This document shows positions 10,665 to 21,095 of a stretch of 64,000 bases of DNA, one piece after another; position 1 is the first letter of the stretch, and every line of letters begins with the position of its first letter. Source of the stretch: Meghimatium bilineatum (taxonomy: Eukaryota > Mollusca > Gastropoda > Stylommatophora > Philomycidae). The stretch spans positions 2,707,001-2,771,000 of the forward strand of contig CM067312.1 in assembly GCA_034231615.1 (NCBI GenBank), given 5' to 3'. Position numbers and translations under genes: made by a program. The notes under the pieces were generated by a model that was not told the origin of the DNA, did not search any database, and worked only from the letters and a program-made list of their open reading frames with translations.

Positions 10665-10823
10665 TTACATAATTGATTGAGGACCCCAGGAATTGCCAGC
10701 GATTATCTCTTACTTCCTATGTGCAGTGGGATGTGTTTTTTTCTGAGCTTTCTTTCATACCAGTGAGACTTCATCTTTCGGCTTAGTGCAATGCCTATTG
10801 AATGAGTCTTCTCATTATTTCCA
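10665..10823 (+). repeat. ~290-bp dispersed repeat, left part
   Basis: Reads CCCAGGAATTGCCAGCGATT, CTCTTACTTCCTATGTGCAG, TTCTGAGCTTTCTTTCATAC, GGCTTAGTGCAATGCCTATT. It ends at the LINE insertion site (target duplication at 10809-10823). Fuller copies at 49225-49505 and 58694-58985. Confidence 0.75.
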
Positions 10824-10856
10824 TCCTATATTTTGTTTCCTTCTTCTTTCTTTCGT

Positions 10857-12170
10857 TCACTTGAAACATGTCTATATCTGTCATTCTGTCTCCTGAATAA
10901 AACTCACTGTCTTTTGTAGTTCATACAGTGGTCCATAGAGCTTTGATTCCAGTGCTGTTTCCTCTGGACAAAATATCTGCCTCAGCGTTTCATGCTCAGA
11001 ACACTCTTGAAGTATATGTTTGACACTCTGTGCTGCCTGTCCACATGTGCACACGTCCGTGTTGCCAGTCTTGAATTTTGTGTATGTGTGACTGCGGAGT
11101 TGGTTGTGTCCTGTTCTGAGGCGTAGAATTACAACTTGTTCTGATCTGTTTATAGTGTGATTGTTGTTGTTCGTCCATCACAAGTGATGATGACCATTTG
11201 TTACATCCACTTTTGAAAATTCAATTTTAGTTATGTCCTTGATTATGAGTTCGTAGATAGCTAATGAGCCCTATTCGAGCTGTAAATGTCCTTGGACAGT
11301 TTGGACATGGAATGACGACTGTAGACGGATCTTGGTCTATCCGTGACTTTCTAGCTGCTCTCCGCTGTTGAGCTGCTGCATTTCTCTTTTTTTCACAAGA
11401 TGATGCGCTCTATTTTATTCTAGAACGCCATGTAGATCTATTTTGTGCAAGTTCTTCCCATGTATCGTGGTCTATTTCAAAGGCTTTCAGTGAGTTCTTT
11501 AACGAGTCCTTGTAGCGCTTCCTTTGGCCACCTTGAGATCGTATACCCTTCTCTAGCTCACCATAGAGAAGTATCTTTGGCAGACGATGGTCTGGCATAC
11601 GCACCAAATGACCTGCCCAACGAATATGTGTCTACATCAGGATCGTGTCAATGCTTGGGATACCAGCTCTATCAAGGATAATGGTATCTGGAATCTTGTC
11701 TTGCCATCTGATGTTCATAACTTTTCTGAGACAATTTATATGAAAATGATTGAGTTTTTTCACATGACGTCTATACACAGTCCATGTTTCACTAGCGTAT
11801 AGCAGCACTGGAAGTACCACTGCTCTGTAAACTTTCAGCTTAGTCTGTAGGTTAATGCCTTTTCTACGCCAAACATTTGCGTACAATCTGCCGAAAGTAC
11901 TGCTTGCTTTGGCGATCCTTGTATACACTTCATCATCAACGTTGGCATTTCACGTTGGCATAGTGTGATAGTAATCTTGTGTTGGTGTTTGTGGCTTTCT
12001 TATTGACTTGATCATCTGTTTTTTATGATGGTAGGTAATTAGTACATTTGGTTGGTCTTCGGCAGCACCTTCCTTAGTTAGTTGGTCTGTTTTTTTCATT
12101 TCCTGGTATTCCACAGAGTATTCCTGGTATTCCACTGCATGGTTACCTTATACTGGTAAGTCACTTCATT
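10857..12170 (-). pseudogene. LINE-A C-terminal remnant, split by an RTE-like fragment
   Basis: Outside the inserted fragment (11161-11959) the minus strand matches the C-terminus of the 44040-45744 ORFs. 12155-11969 corresponds to the region around GNEKADQLAKEG and PTQDDYH; 11151-10900 corresponds to LRTGHNRLCSHIYTKFKIGN, the C.CG..H..C motif and YELQKT. It is frame-broken in several places. Confidence 0.75.
11161..11959 (-). mobile_element. 5'-truncated RTE-like LINE (LINE-B) with 9-bp target duplication
   Basis: ATAGTGTGA occurs at 11152-11160 and 11960-11968, bracketing 799 bp inserted into LINE-A. The minus strand reads VYTRIAKASSTFGRLYANVW, LKVYRAVVLPVLLYASETWT, RKVMNIRWQDKIPDTIILDR, then HLVRMPDHRLPKILLYGELE, GQRKRYKDSLKNSLKAFEID, and a degraded C2H2-like end, finishing with a CAA-rich tail at 11161. 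It is clearly homologous to the C-terminus of 24189-27420. The 5' truncation is typical of target-primed integration. Confidence 0.9.
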
Positions 12171-12189
12171 AGTAGTTTATAGTAGAACA

Positions 12190-12835
12190 TAATTGAAAAT
12201 AATACTCACGTGGAAGACAGGTAATGAAGTCCTACTGGATGACGATTAACACACTATCACTGACGGATGTTTACATGAATAAATATGGTACATGCAACAA
12301 AACAAAACACAGAATATAATCATACAAATGACAATACACAGGACAAAGTCGACGTTTCGGACCAATAGGCCTTTTTCAAGATACGGACATAACATACAAA
12401 CATAAAAAAACCACAAGTAGAAATGAATGCGTATCCGAGTGAAATGTGGTAGTTAGATAGATACCGGAAGCATACGAACAGGAAGTACACAAAGACGATA
12501 ATACAGGTGGAACGAGAGGAACAAAACGATGACGTAACAAATACCAATACGACCGGGAACTAAGCGAAAGAGTGGTCGGAATTGAGTCCAAATGGCTTGA
12601 TGGTACCCAACTCGAAAATGAGACGATTTTCTAGGGCGTACCTAGATCTATCATCGGTGGTGCAGGATCTGATGGCAGTGACCTGAATGTCAAGGACACC
12701 ACGGTGGTCATCGCCGTTGAAGTGATTAGCCACAGGAGTGGGTGCTCTGTGTTTGATAGCATGCAGGTGGTTACAGAAGCGGTCGCTCAGTCTAAGGCCA
12801 GTCTCACCGATATATTGCTTACCACGGCGTTTACA
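12190..12835. repeat. Left inverted arm of the Penelope-like element
   Basis: Reverse-complementary to 14503-15136 with only scattered mismatches. The arm begins inside the nuclease core (the codons for RRGKQYIGETG) and ends next to the target duplication. Confidence 0.9.
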
Positions 12836-13303
12836 TATGATCACGTAAATAACATTACGGGATTCACATGTAAAGGCCTCATCGATGGAGAAACTGACCT
12901 TGGGGAATGAGATGGAGCGCATCTGAACCACATAAGGACATGTGTAACAACGACCGCGTGAACAACGAACGGTACCAAAATGGTCAGGTGCAGAGGACCT
13001 GAGGTGGCTGTGGACCAAGATGTCCTTCAGATTTTTGTCGCGCCTATAGGCCACCAGAGGTAATTGGTGGAAAGCGTCACGGGTGTCAGAATCAGACTGG
13101 AGAAGGGAATAATGTTTAAGTAGAATGCGACGGACAGTCGAGTTATGGGGATGGAAGGTAAGAACCAGTTTAACCCTATCAGAGGAGTAGGAAGAACCAT
13201 GGGAATTATTCAAGGTATCAAGGCGAGATAGCTGGCGTACACGGAGCCAAGCCAATGAAAGAATGCTGTCAGGGAAGGAGCGTCTACGAAAGAACTCAAT
13301 CAT
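12560..13303 (-). pseudogene. GIY-YIG endonuclease domain of the Penelope-like element
   Basis: C-terminal nuclease used for integration in EN-plus Penelope-like elements. After a basic linker come CSRGRCYTCPYV (Cys cluster), FTCESRNVIYVIICKRRG, KQYIGETGLRLSDRF (the YIGETG..R core) and the C-terminal ALENRLIFELGTIKPFGLNS. The linker Cys pattern resembles that of the Neptune/Poseidon-type groups; this placement is inferred. The domain itself reads without a stop, while the upstream RT is frameshifted. Confidence 0.88.
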
Positions 13304-14480
13304 CTCAGAGGATTTGTCGAGAAAATCGTCGTCATCGCTACATAAGCGACGAAGGCGAAGAAGCTGTGAGTAAGGTAGAGAGTTACGACAAGCGAGAGGA
13401 TGAGAAGTGTAGAGCAGAAAGCCATGTGCATCAGTTGGTTTGTAGTAGACTGATGTGCTGAGGTATAGGGGATGAATAGTGACATTGATGTCCAGGAAAT
13501 GGACAGAGGTGGTGGAATGGTAAATGTGAATTTAATAGCAGGGTTGAAATTGTTGATGAAGTTGATGAAGCGAGACAGTTCTGCTTCTGTCATGTCAGTA
13601 ATACCTATCCCATCATCAATGTATCTGTGGAAAAGAGATGGGAATGGGCCATCGTAGGTAAACCAAACTAGATGTTCTAGATGTCCCATGAAAAGACAGG
13701 CATAGCTAGGCCCCATCTTAGTGCCCATGGCCACACCACTGATCTGATCGAAGAAATGTCCATCGAATTCAAAAGAGTTGAGTATGAGCACCAGTTCAGC
13801 AAGGCGGATAAGGGTTGGAGTAGATACAGAAGGATGCGGACTCTTGTCCAGATAGAACTGCAACGCCCTAAGACCATCGGCATGTGGTATAGACGTGTAC
13901 AGAGAGCAAACATCAAGCAAGCACAGACGATAGGTGTAATCAGAAGACAAATGCACAGAAGAAAAAATGGTGAGAGCATGCTTGGTGTCTTTCAAGAATG
14001 AAGGCAGTGCCTCGACTAAGGGCTGCAAAATACTGTCGAGGAAGTCAGAGATGCGCTCTGTAGGACAAGAGCAAGCTGAGACAATAGGTCTGCCGGGATT
14101 CAATTCCTTGTGTATTTTGGGCAGCATATAGAAGACAGGTCTGCCTAAACAGCTTTTATCGATGCAAAGCGCCTTGGCAGTGGTGGGAAGGTGGTTGTCC
14201 TTGAGGGTGTTCACAGTGTTGTTGACCACTTTCTGCTTAGATACCGTCGAGTCTGATGTGCGAGCAGTGTAGAAAGAGGGGTTAGATAGTTGTTGGTGGC
14301 CATCCTGGAGGTAAAGGTTCTTGCGCCACACAACAACGGCCCCACCCTTATCTGCTGGTTTGATGACAATATCATCCCGGCGGCGAAGATTCGCCAAGGC
14401 GCGAGATTCGTCAGGGGTGATGTTGGAGCGTTTGATGCGGCTGTGATGAAGTGATTGGATGTCATAGAGGGAGTTCTTGA
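13300..14480 (-). pseudogene. Penelope-like reverse transcriptase
   Basis: Copies the element's RNA into DNA and is related to telomerase-type RTs. Motifs in order: IVIKPADKGGAVVVW, GRPVFYMLPKIHKELNPGRP, LCLLDVCSLYTSIPH (motif A Asp), SGVAMGTKMGPSYACLFMG (motif B), FHRYIDDGIGI (YxDD catalytic pair). A frameshift near 13490 moves the reading into another frame (FLDINVTIHPLYLSTSVYYK), which then runs into the endonuclease, so RT and endonuclease were one ORF. The N-terminus is cut where the inverted arm begins (about 14503). Inactive copy. Confidence 0.9.
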
Positions 14481-14502
14481 TATAAAGATGAATATCTTGA
14501 TA

Positions 14503-15136
14503 TACGCTGGGGTAAGCAATATATCGGTGAGACTGGCCTTAGTCTGAGCGACCGCTTCTGTAACCACCTTCATGCTATCAAACACATAACACCCACTCCT
14601 GTGGCTAATCACTTCAACGGGATGGCCACCGTGGTGCCCTTGACATTCAGGTCACTGCCATCAGATCCTGCACCACCGATGATAGATCTAGGTACGCCCT
14701 AGAAAATCGTCTCATTTTCGAGTTGGGTACCATCAAGCCATTTGGACTCAATTCCGACCACTCTTTCGCTTAGTTCCCGGTCGTATTGGTATTTGTTACG
14801 TCATCGTTTTGTTCCTCTCGTTCCACCTGTATTATCGTCTTTGTGTACTTCCTGTTCGTATGCTTCCGGTATCTATCTAACTACCACATTTCACTCGGAT
14901 ACGCATTCATTTCTACTTGTGGTTTTTTTAATGTTTGTATGTTATGTCCGTATCTTGAAAAAGGCCTATTGGTCCGAAACGTCGACTATGTCCTGTGTAT
15001 TGCCATTTGTATGATTATATTCTGTGTTTTGTTTTGTTGTATGTACCATATTTACATCCGTTAGTGATAGTGTGTAGTGTTTTAGTCGTCATTCAGTAGG
15101 ACTTCATTATCTGTCTCCCACGTGAGTATTATTTTC
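14503..15136. repeat. Right inverted arm of the Penelope-like element
   Basis: Plus-strand copy of the element's 3' end, including the nuclease C-terminus and GGTCCGAAACGTCGAC at about 14971. Mismatches to the left arm are few, implying recent formation or conversion. Confidence 0.9.
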
Positions 15137-15208
15137 TAGTAGTTTTTCAAGTCTGTTAGTTTTCCAGACTGGGGAGCTTGAATCAATAACCTTGCATCTG
15201 TCAGGTAT

Positions 15209-15367
15209 ATAAGTAAATTTAAGTAGGAAGCCAGAGGACCATTAAAAAAATTCTTGAGACTAACGGGAATTGAACCAGTCCGTTCTATGGCACCAAATCG
15301 CCTTGCAACAATTGCACACGCGTTATTCCGTACATGACAAACCGCATCCGGACCGTTAGTCTCAAGA
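15209..15367 (-). mobile_element. tRNA-like SINE with 13-bp target duplication
   Basis: ATCTGTCAGGTAT at 15196-15208 and 15368-15380 brackets 159 bp inside the RNase H part of LINE-A. On the minus strand the head CTTGAGACTAACGG pairs with CCGTTAGTCTCAAG after the B-box-like GGTTCAATTCC (15266-15276), as in a tRNA acceptor stem. A short A/T-rich tail region follows. No ORF. The tRNA-like head and target duplication support a pol III-transcribed SINE. Confidence 0.85.
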
Positions 15368-15380
15368 ATCTGTCAGGTAT

Positions 15381-17860
15381 TCCAGGGGCTGTGGGCCAGG
15401 ATTGGAGTTCAGCAGTTTTTCAGTTGCCACCCTAATTGCCTGAATTTCTGCATCATAATTATTGCAGAATTTCCCTGATGACGTTGTGATCATATCTCTA
15501 GATTTGTATGAATATTCTATATATACATCTGCACTTCCATTCTTCACTGCATTCTGTGCTGACCTATCTGTGCATACTCTGACCCATATGTCTTGGGGAT
15601 ATTCCTCATCCAGGAAACTGAGGGTGACTGTCCTTAGCTGCACACTGTTCTGTTCATCTTCGCTTAGTATTCCTTTCACATGGGTCTGAATGTATATTGA
15701 CATTCCATGCCTTTCACTCCACGGGGTTTGTTCTGGTACAGACCTTAAGGGGCTGTCAACTTCAGGTAGGTCTGTAAGTTGTCTACGGAGTCGTTTAGCT
15801 TTGTGGATAAAGCTGCTTCTTTTCAGTCGCCCCATTGCTAGATTTTGAAATCTTTCCTTCATTGGATGACTTAGCATACACTAAAACTTTTCTGTTTGTA
15901 TTAGCACCTTTGTGTATCTGCGTTCGCCAAGTGTTTGCATTCTTCCCATTTTCTACATCTCTACTATGGGTGTTGATTTAATTGCTCCCAGCATTATCCT
16001 GAGCGCCTGGTTTTGGACTTTATCTAATTCTTGTAATGTGGTGTTTGATGCAGGATACCACGCAGCTGAACCATATTTCAGGTGTGGTCTTATGTATTGC
16101 TGTACACTTTACGGAGTTTATTCCCACTGGCTCCCCATGTGGTTCCACTTAGTTTTCTGAGGATAGCTAACTTCCTCCTGGCTTTTGTTGTTGCTTTGTT
16201 TATGTGCTGCTTCCATGTCAGCTTGTCATCAAAAGTAACTCCGAGGTATGTGGGTTGTTTGTCTTCTTTCACGAGCTCTCCATCTATCTTGATATGACCG
16301 GCTTTTTGTTTTGGTGAGAGGGTAAAGAGTGTAGTGCTGCACTTATCTGTGTTAATGCTAACGCACAATCTATTTGTCCATACGATTAAAGCATCAATAA
16401 TTCTTTGTATTTGTTTAGTGGCGACTGTCACACGTTCTTCTGTGCACCAGATCATCAGGTCGTCAGTATACTTTGCCACTTTGTTCCCGTGTGGTAGTTC
16501 GGCAACTAGATCATTAGTGTAAACCAAGAAAAGTGTGGGTGACAGGACTCCTCCCTGGGGGACTCCATGACGCAGTAGGCGCAGTAGGACTTTCTTGCAC
16601 TTGCGCCCATCTAACTGTATCCTGGCTCTTCTATTATGCAAGTATGCTTTTACCAATTTGTACATTCTTGAGTTAACTCTGCAATTTCACAAGTCCTTTA
16701 AGAGTCCTTCTTTCCATATCTTGTCAAATCTTATCCCTTAGGTCTATCCATCCTTCTAGTACCAGTTTCTTATTTTGGAAGGCGTCCTCAATCTATTGGG
16801 AGAGGTAGATTGCCTGATCTTCAGTAGAGTAGCACTGTCTGAAACCTGCTTGCTGTGATACCAGAAGGTTTTCACTTTCAAGGTACCACTGCATCCTAAG
16901 ATTGATAATGCGTTCCATTGTTTTGCATAGACAGCTTGTGAGGCTGATGGGCCTGTAGTTGGAGACTGCCATCTTTTCCTGATTTGAGGAGTGGTATCAT
17001 TATTGCTTCTCTCCACGCCTGTGGTACATTACCTGTGGACCAGCTTGTGTTAAAGATCTGCAGTAGCTTTGCTCTTCTTGCTGCAGTATCCAGGCTTTTA
17101 ATCATTTCATTGGACACTCCATCAGCTCCAGGGGACTTTTTCATTTTCAATTTGGATATTGCATGATCCAGTTCTCTCATTGTGATTGGTGTCTCCATGT
17201 TTTCATGTATAGGTTTTCCTTGTCAAATGTTTTGCTGGTTCTCTCGAACCTTGTGTTGTTTGTATGGGCTAACTTTGACGTTATTGTCTTCTGCAAAGGA
17301 ATCTGCAAAGTAATCAGCTGCATGTTTACCTGTTAAAATGTTTCTATCTTTATAAAGTGTGATCCTGGTATTTCTCCCTGTACCTTCATCATTTAGTTGT
17401 TTTACAAGTTTCCATAATTTCCTAGTATCTCTTTCTAGGTTCAGCGACTCTGTTTTTTCTTTCCAGCTACTCCGTCTGGCTTGTAACTTGGCTCTTTGAA
17501 ACTTAGCCTTTGTTTGCTGATATTTGTTGTGATGTTCTTGGCTAGTTCTGTTCTCAGCCTGCTGTCTAGATGTTTCCATCTAATTTGGCAGCTTTTCCAG
17601 TTCATCATTCCAGTAGGGTTTGTAGTTTTTGCGTGCCCCCCTGTGTATGGTTTTACTAGCAGCATGTAGTATACATCTATTAAATTCACTCACTGCTCTA
17701 TTTATGTCTTTGTCCATGTTCATGTCCTTAGCTAGAGCATTGGTTACATGCTGGTGCATTTTCCAGTCTGCTCTCTTATTGTTCCACCTAGGTAGTGTTC
17801 TGCGGTTCTTCGTAAATTCATTGTGGATTTCCAAACATATTGTACTGGTCACTGAGCTGA
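15381..17860 (-). pseudogene. LINE-A reverse transcriptase, linker and start of RNase H
   Basis: In order on the minus strand: a linker rich in Lys and Arg (17945-17223), the RT fingers MRELDHAISKLKMKKSPGAD and NVPQAWREAIMIPLLKSGKD (17198-16950), the palm HGVPQGGVLSPTLFL and KYTDDLMIWCTEE (16570-16430; YTDD replaces the YADD of the copy at 44040), the thumb TYLGVTFDDKLTWKQHINKA, then after a break SHPMKERFQNLAMGRLKRSS, and the RNase H start YTDGS-like CTDRSAQNAVKNGSADVYI with E in NNYDAEIQAI. The RNase H Asp/Gly substitutions and frame breaks show inactivity. Confidence 0.85.
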
Positions 17861-18660
17861 GAGCTGCTTTCAAACGACACGTGTCATATTCCATTCCAGA
17901 CCTGGTGAGAGGAATACCAGGTCTGGTGTAGAGGTGGTGTGCCATGTTCTCGAGTAGAAGGTTGGTGAGTGTGCTGGCTGGTTAATAAGTAGATTATTTT
18001 CATTCTGCCAGCTCTCAAGTCCCTCACCTCTCGTGTCCATGTGATCATAGCCCCAGCTCTGAGAGTGGCTGTTGAAGTCACCACACACCATACGTCTTTC
18101 TTTTTCTGGGATTGTGTATAGTGCCAATGGTCTATCATTTGGTCAGTAGTAGTTCAGAAGATGGAATTCTGTACTGTCTGTCTTTAGGTAGAGCATCTGG
18201 TATTCTGCTCCCTCCATATACACTCCCAGCTGACATGCACTGATATTGTTTGTAACAAGTGTCCGAAATCCACCTTTTCGTGTGTCCTTTCTGTCTGATC
18301 GGTAGTACTGGTAGCCTCTGATTTTAAAGGCTATATAACTGCTGCGGTGTGTTTCTTGAATACATCATGCATTAACTTGTTCTTCGCACAGGATATTTTC
18401 AAGCTCTAATTTGTTACTTTATCCATCTCTTTTTCTGTTGACATCCTCAGTATTCCAGTGCATTATTTTAATTGGTCGTTGGTTTGTTTGGCCATTAGCT
18501 CTATTCCCTTGCCTCCTGGCTCCCCGAGGAAATTGAGAAGGACTTCCAGTAATTGAGGTTGGGCCTTTTCGATGTATTGGACCCGACACCGTCCCTGCCT
18601 GAAAATCTGCCACAGGACCGACACCATGACTATTATGAGATATTGACATGTTTCCATTGT
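17860..18660 (-). pseudogene. LINE-A 5' region and APE-type endonuclease
   Basis: From a possible start at 18649 (MSISHNSHGVGPVADFQ) the frame reaches IKIMHWNTEDVNRKRDG, the usual N-terminal Asn motif of LINE endonucleases. After frameshifts and stops it continues to ALYTIPEKERRMVCGDFNSH at 18127, where GDFN is the catalytic Asp/Asn box, then SWGYDHMDTRGEGL and STPDLVFLSPGLEWN. The region between about 18130 and 18420 is broken. It nicked target DNA in the ancestor and is dead here. Confidence 0.8.
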
Positions 18661-18880
18661 ATTTTGTGCGTGGTATCCTGATTACTTGCGCACCTTTTGG
18701 CTGGTTGCCTCCGTCTTCAGCACATTACTTACTTAGGCAGGACTGTGGTCCTACTCGAGTGGGACTGTCCGACCAGTCTTAGTTAGCAGCCCCTGATGGC
18801 TGAACTAAGCCCCATCAGCACTTCACGGTGCTGGCCTCGATGGGGTCTATATCTTATGTTACTTGTTCTCATTATTTCCA

Positions 18881-19420
18881 CCTTATGTTATTTATTCTAA
18901 TTGCAAATATGTCCATAAATTACAGTAACAATATTTGCCAATTGTATTTCTCTTCTTTGTCAAAAAAGTATCAGGAATTCATAAAAAAGGTAAGAAAAAA
19001 CTACATGCTATTTCCCCCAGATTATTCGTTTAATGTTTCAAATTCAAACTATTTCGTTGGCATATAAAACACTTCAAATATTTCGTTGGCGTATAAAACA
19101 CTTCAAATATCTAGGCACATTAATAACATCAGAAATTTCACAAAGCAAAAGCGAACTACTGAAAGTGTTTATATTGGCTAGAAAATCATTACAGCCAAAC
19201 ATTGCTGGATTGATATCACTTGAAGATCAAGAGAGAAGATGCTTGACATCCTAGCATCGTGGCATGGGAGAACATCAATATCGGAAATGATTGACAGCTC
19301 ACGAAACAGAAGGCTGTGGATATACATGATGACCAACGTCACACGGCATGACGTCACACAGTATACGTCACACGGCATAGACAATGAGAACAAATTATAA
19401 AAACATACTCTCTTGTTCAT
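18881..19420 (+). mobile_element. LINE fragment (RT C-terminus)
   Basis: Plus strand at 19100-19190 reads FKYLGTLITSEISQSKSELL, the conserved thumb strand of LINE RTs. It is followed around 19235-19350 by a degraded match to REKMLD..W..R..SEMIDSSRNRRLW, seen better at 22545-22745. Short, frame-broken. Confidence 0.6.
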
Positions 19421-20458
19421 ACCCCCCCCCCCATGTCCCCCCCCTGTTGTTGACGAAATTGTTGTTCCCCATTGTTGTGTAATTTCTGTTTGTCGAGAGG
19501 GGGGGGGGTCCTAGTATTGAAAGTGGACTGGCAGCTTTCTTTCATACAGGGATCGCATCCCGATGAATGTCTCGCAGGACGAATTGAAAGAATGTCTGGC
19601 AGACAGGAGTGCAATCTCAACTACACACCTTTCCCAAGCACTGCAAACAAAACAACACTGGTGTGTGTCTAGATGTGCTATGTAATGTGTCAGCAGGAAC
19701 TGAGAAGTAACGGTAACATTGATAAGCCGATAGAACGTAAGAGAAATGCACGGATTGTATTAAGCTAATGTAAGTACAATTAATTGTAAAACACAGACCG
19801 TAACTTGCGATGTGTGCACGTCCATAATGTCTCATGCCTTGGGCTTCTGACCTCAAGCATTTAAGATCTGCGACTCCCTCGCCATATACACAGTCCGTGT
19901 GGAATCATCGAGGCATCCTTCAAATGTGAGGTTATTTTATTCTGCCATTTTATGTTGACAGCCAATGAAATTTACGGGAAAAGTAAAATAGCATCATTTT
20001 TATTAGATGAGACGATTATTCCACAGGACTGTATAATATATAGTACGCCTATATGTAACCGGGCTGATTTAGAAATGTATATGGGTGAAATTCTAGGCAT
20101 GGTAGATATCTTTGCCTATTAAATTGAACATTTAACCGTTAATTTCAGAGTGGGTGAATAGGTGTTAAGGGTGATGCATGGGAAGGAATCGTTGAAAAAA
20201 TCTCGAATGTTCTCTAAAATTAACACAAATAGCGAAATTGACTGAACGCAAGCCTATTGGGGTACCTAGAGTACTTCGCCATTTGATCCGACAACCATGA
20301 AAAGGTTGCCTACCACACTTCTATAGGAACGACTTAGATTTGTATTTGTCGGTATGAAATTGTTTACACATTTCTGCTATTTTCTAACAGATCTGCGATA
20401 ACTGCGAGTTTTAGGGCCTGATCCCGCTTGACGAATCCGTTTCTGCAAGCAGTTTGAC

Positions 20459-20459
<1 letters not shown>
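19421..20459. other. No gene recognised
   Basis: Begins with C-run and G-run stretches (19423-19446, 19500-19508). The remainder is unassigned single-copy-looking sequence without splice-bounded ORFs. Confidence 0.4.

Positions 20460-20531
<72 letters not shown>
20460..20531. repeat. (AAT)n microsatellite
   Basis: About 24 AAT units directly followed by a 42-bp array. It may be the simple-repeat tail of a minus-strand LINE. Confidence 0.95.
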
Positions 20532-20544
20532 GACCATAACCTAC

Positions 20545-20880
20545 CAGGGTTGTATGGGTGCCACATTGAAAAGATCAACACAAGGTCAGGGTCAAAGGGG
20601 TGCAACACTGGATATATCATCACAAGATCAGGGTCGAAGGGGTACCACACTGGATAGATCAGCACAAGGTCAGGGTCGAAGGGGTACCACATTGGATAGA
20701 TCAGCACAAGGTCAGGGTCGAAGGGATACCACATTGGATAGATCAGCACAAGGTCAGGGTCGAAGGGGTACCACACTGGATAGATCAGCACAAGGTCAGG
20801 GTCGAAGGGGTACCACATTGGATAGATCAGCACAAGGTCAGGGTCGAAGGGGTACCACACTGGATAGATCAGCACAGAAT
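20545..20880. repeat. 42-bp minisatellite, about 8 copies
   Basis: Unit GGGTCGAAGGGGTACCACAT followed by TGGATAGATCAGCACAAGGT. The same motif occurs once at 56065-56100 (GGTCGTAGGGGTACCACATT) in the 3' end of a LINE, so the array appears to have grown from LINE 3' sequence. Confidence 0.92.
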
Positions 20881-20959
20881 GCCCTGCAAACAATGATTTT
20901 CTCAGACATTCGGAGGAGTAGAAAAATCATGCCCAGATCATTCCTTGTTGTTACCTTTT

Positions 20960-21095
20960 TCTTCTTCCGCGTTCATTCTCAAACTCCCACTGGATTTCTC
21001 TTGTAACAGGACAATGGTCCTACAAGATTTCCAGAGAATGGAAATGCGTTGTGTTGCCGTTTTATTTGCGCCAATGGCCCAATACATCCTTCTTC
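20960..21095 (-). mobile_element. SINE 3'-half fragment
   Basis: On the plus strand reads CTTCTTCCGCGTTCATTCTC, CAAGATTTCCAGAGAATGG, TGCGTTGTGTTGCCGTTTTA and CCAATGGCCCAATACATCC. Same order as the SINE 3' half at 39018-39178 (opposite strand). Confidence 0.65.

Larger units (their letters stand above)
12179..15136 (-). mobile_element. Penelope-like element with inverted terminal arms and 9-bp target duplication
   Basis: Perfect TAGTAGTTT copies at 12170-12178 and 15137-15145 bracket 2958 bp inserted in LINE-A. The element runs on the minus strand: a Penelope-type reverse transcriptase, then a GIY-YIG endonuclease, then a 3' region containing CCTATTGGTCCGAAACGTCG. An inverted near-identical copy of the last about 630 bp sits at the other end (12190-12835 against 14503-15136). 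Inverted pseudo-LTR structures are known for Penelope-like elements. Confidence 0.92.
10824..18865 (-). mobile_element. RNase-H-bearing non-LTR retrotransposon (LINE-A) carrying three nested insertions
   Basis: Flanked by perfect 15-bp duplications TTCTCATTATTTCCA at 10809-10823 and 18866-18880. The minus strand reads, 5' to 3': a leader with an ORF start, APE endonuclease, reverse transcriptase, RNase H, a C-terminal C.CG..H..C motif, and a 3' end GAACGAAAGAAAGAAGAAGG. Removing the RTE-like fragment (11161-11959), the Penelope element (12179-15136), the SINE (15209-15367) and the duplicated target copies leaves about 4.1 kb, a plausible full length. The architecture (endonuclease, RT, RNase H) suits the I/Nimb-like group; clade is inferred. 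Frameshifts and stops make it inactive. The younger copy at 44040 confirms the reading. Confidence 0.9.

Noticed and set aside
13681..14001. Plus-strand ORF opposite the Penelope-like RT
   Set aside because: Shadow of the minus-strand RT.
14950..14990. Hammerhead-like CGAAACGTC in the Penelope-like arm
   Set aside because: Hammerheads are known in some Penelope-like elements, but no CTGATGA core strand is found in this arm.
20411..21006. Repeat proteins with YPMWYPFDPDL or RSAQGQGRRGT units
   Set aside because: Reading of the 42-bp array and the AAT microsatellite; no start context or splice support.
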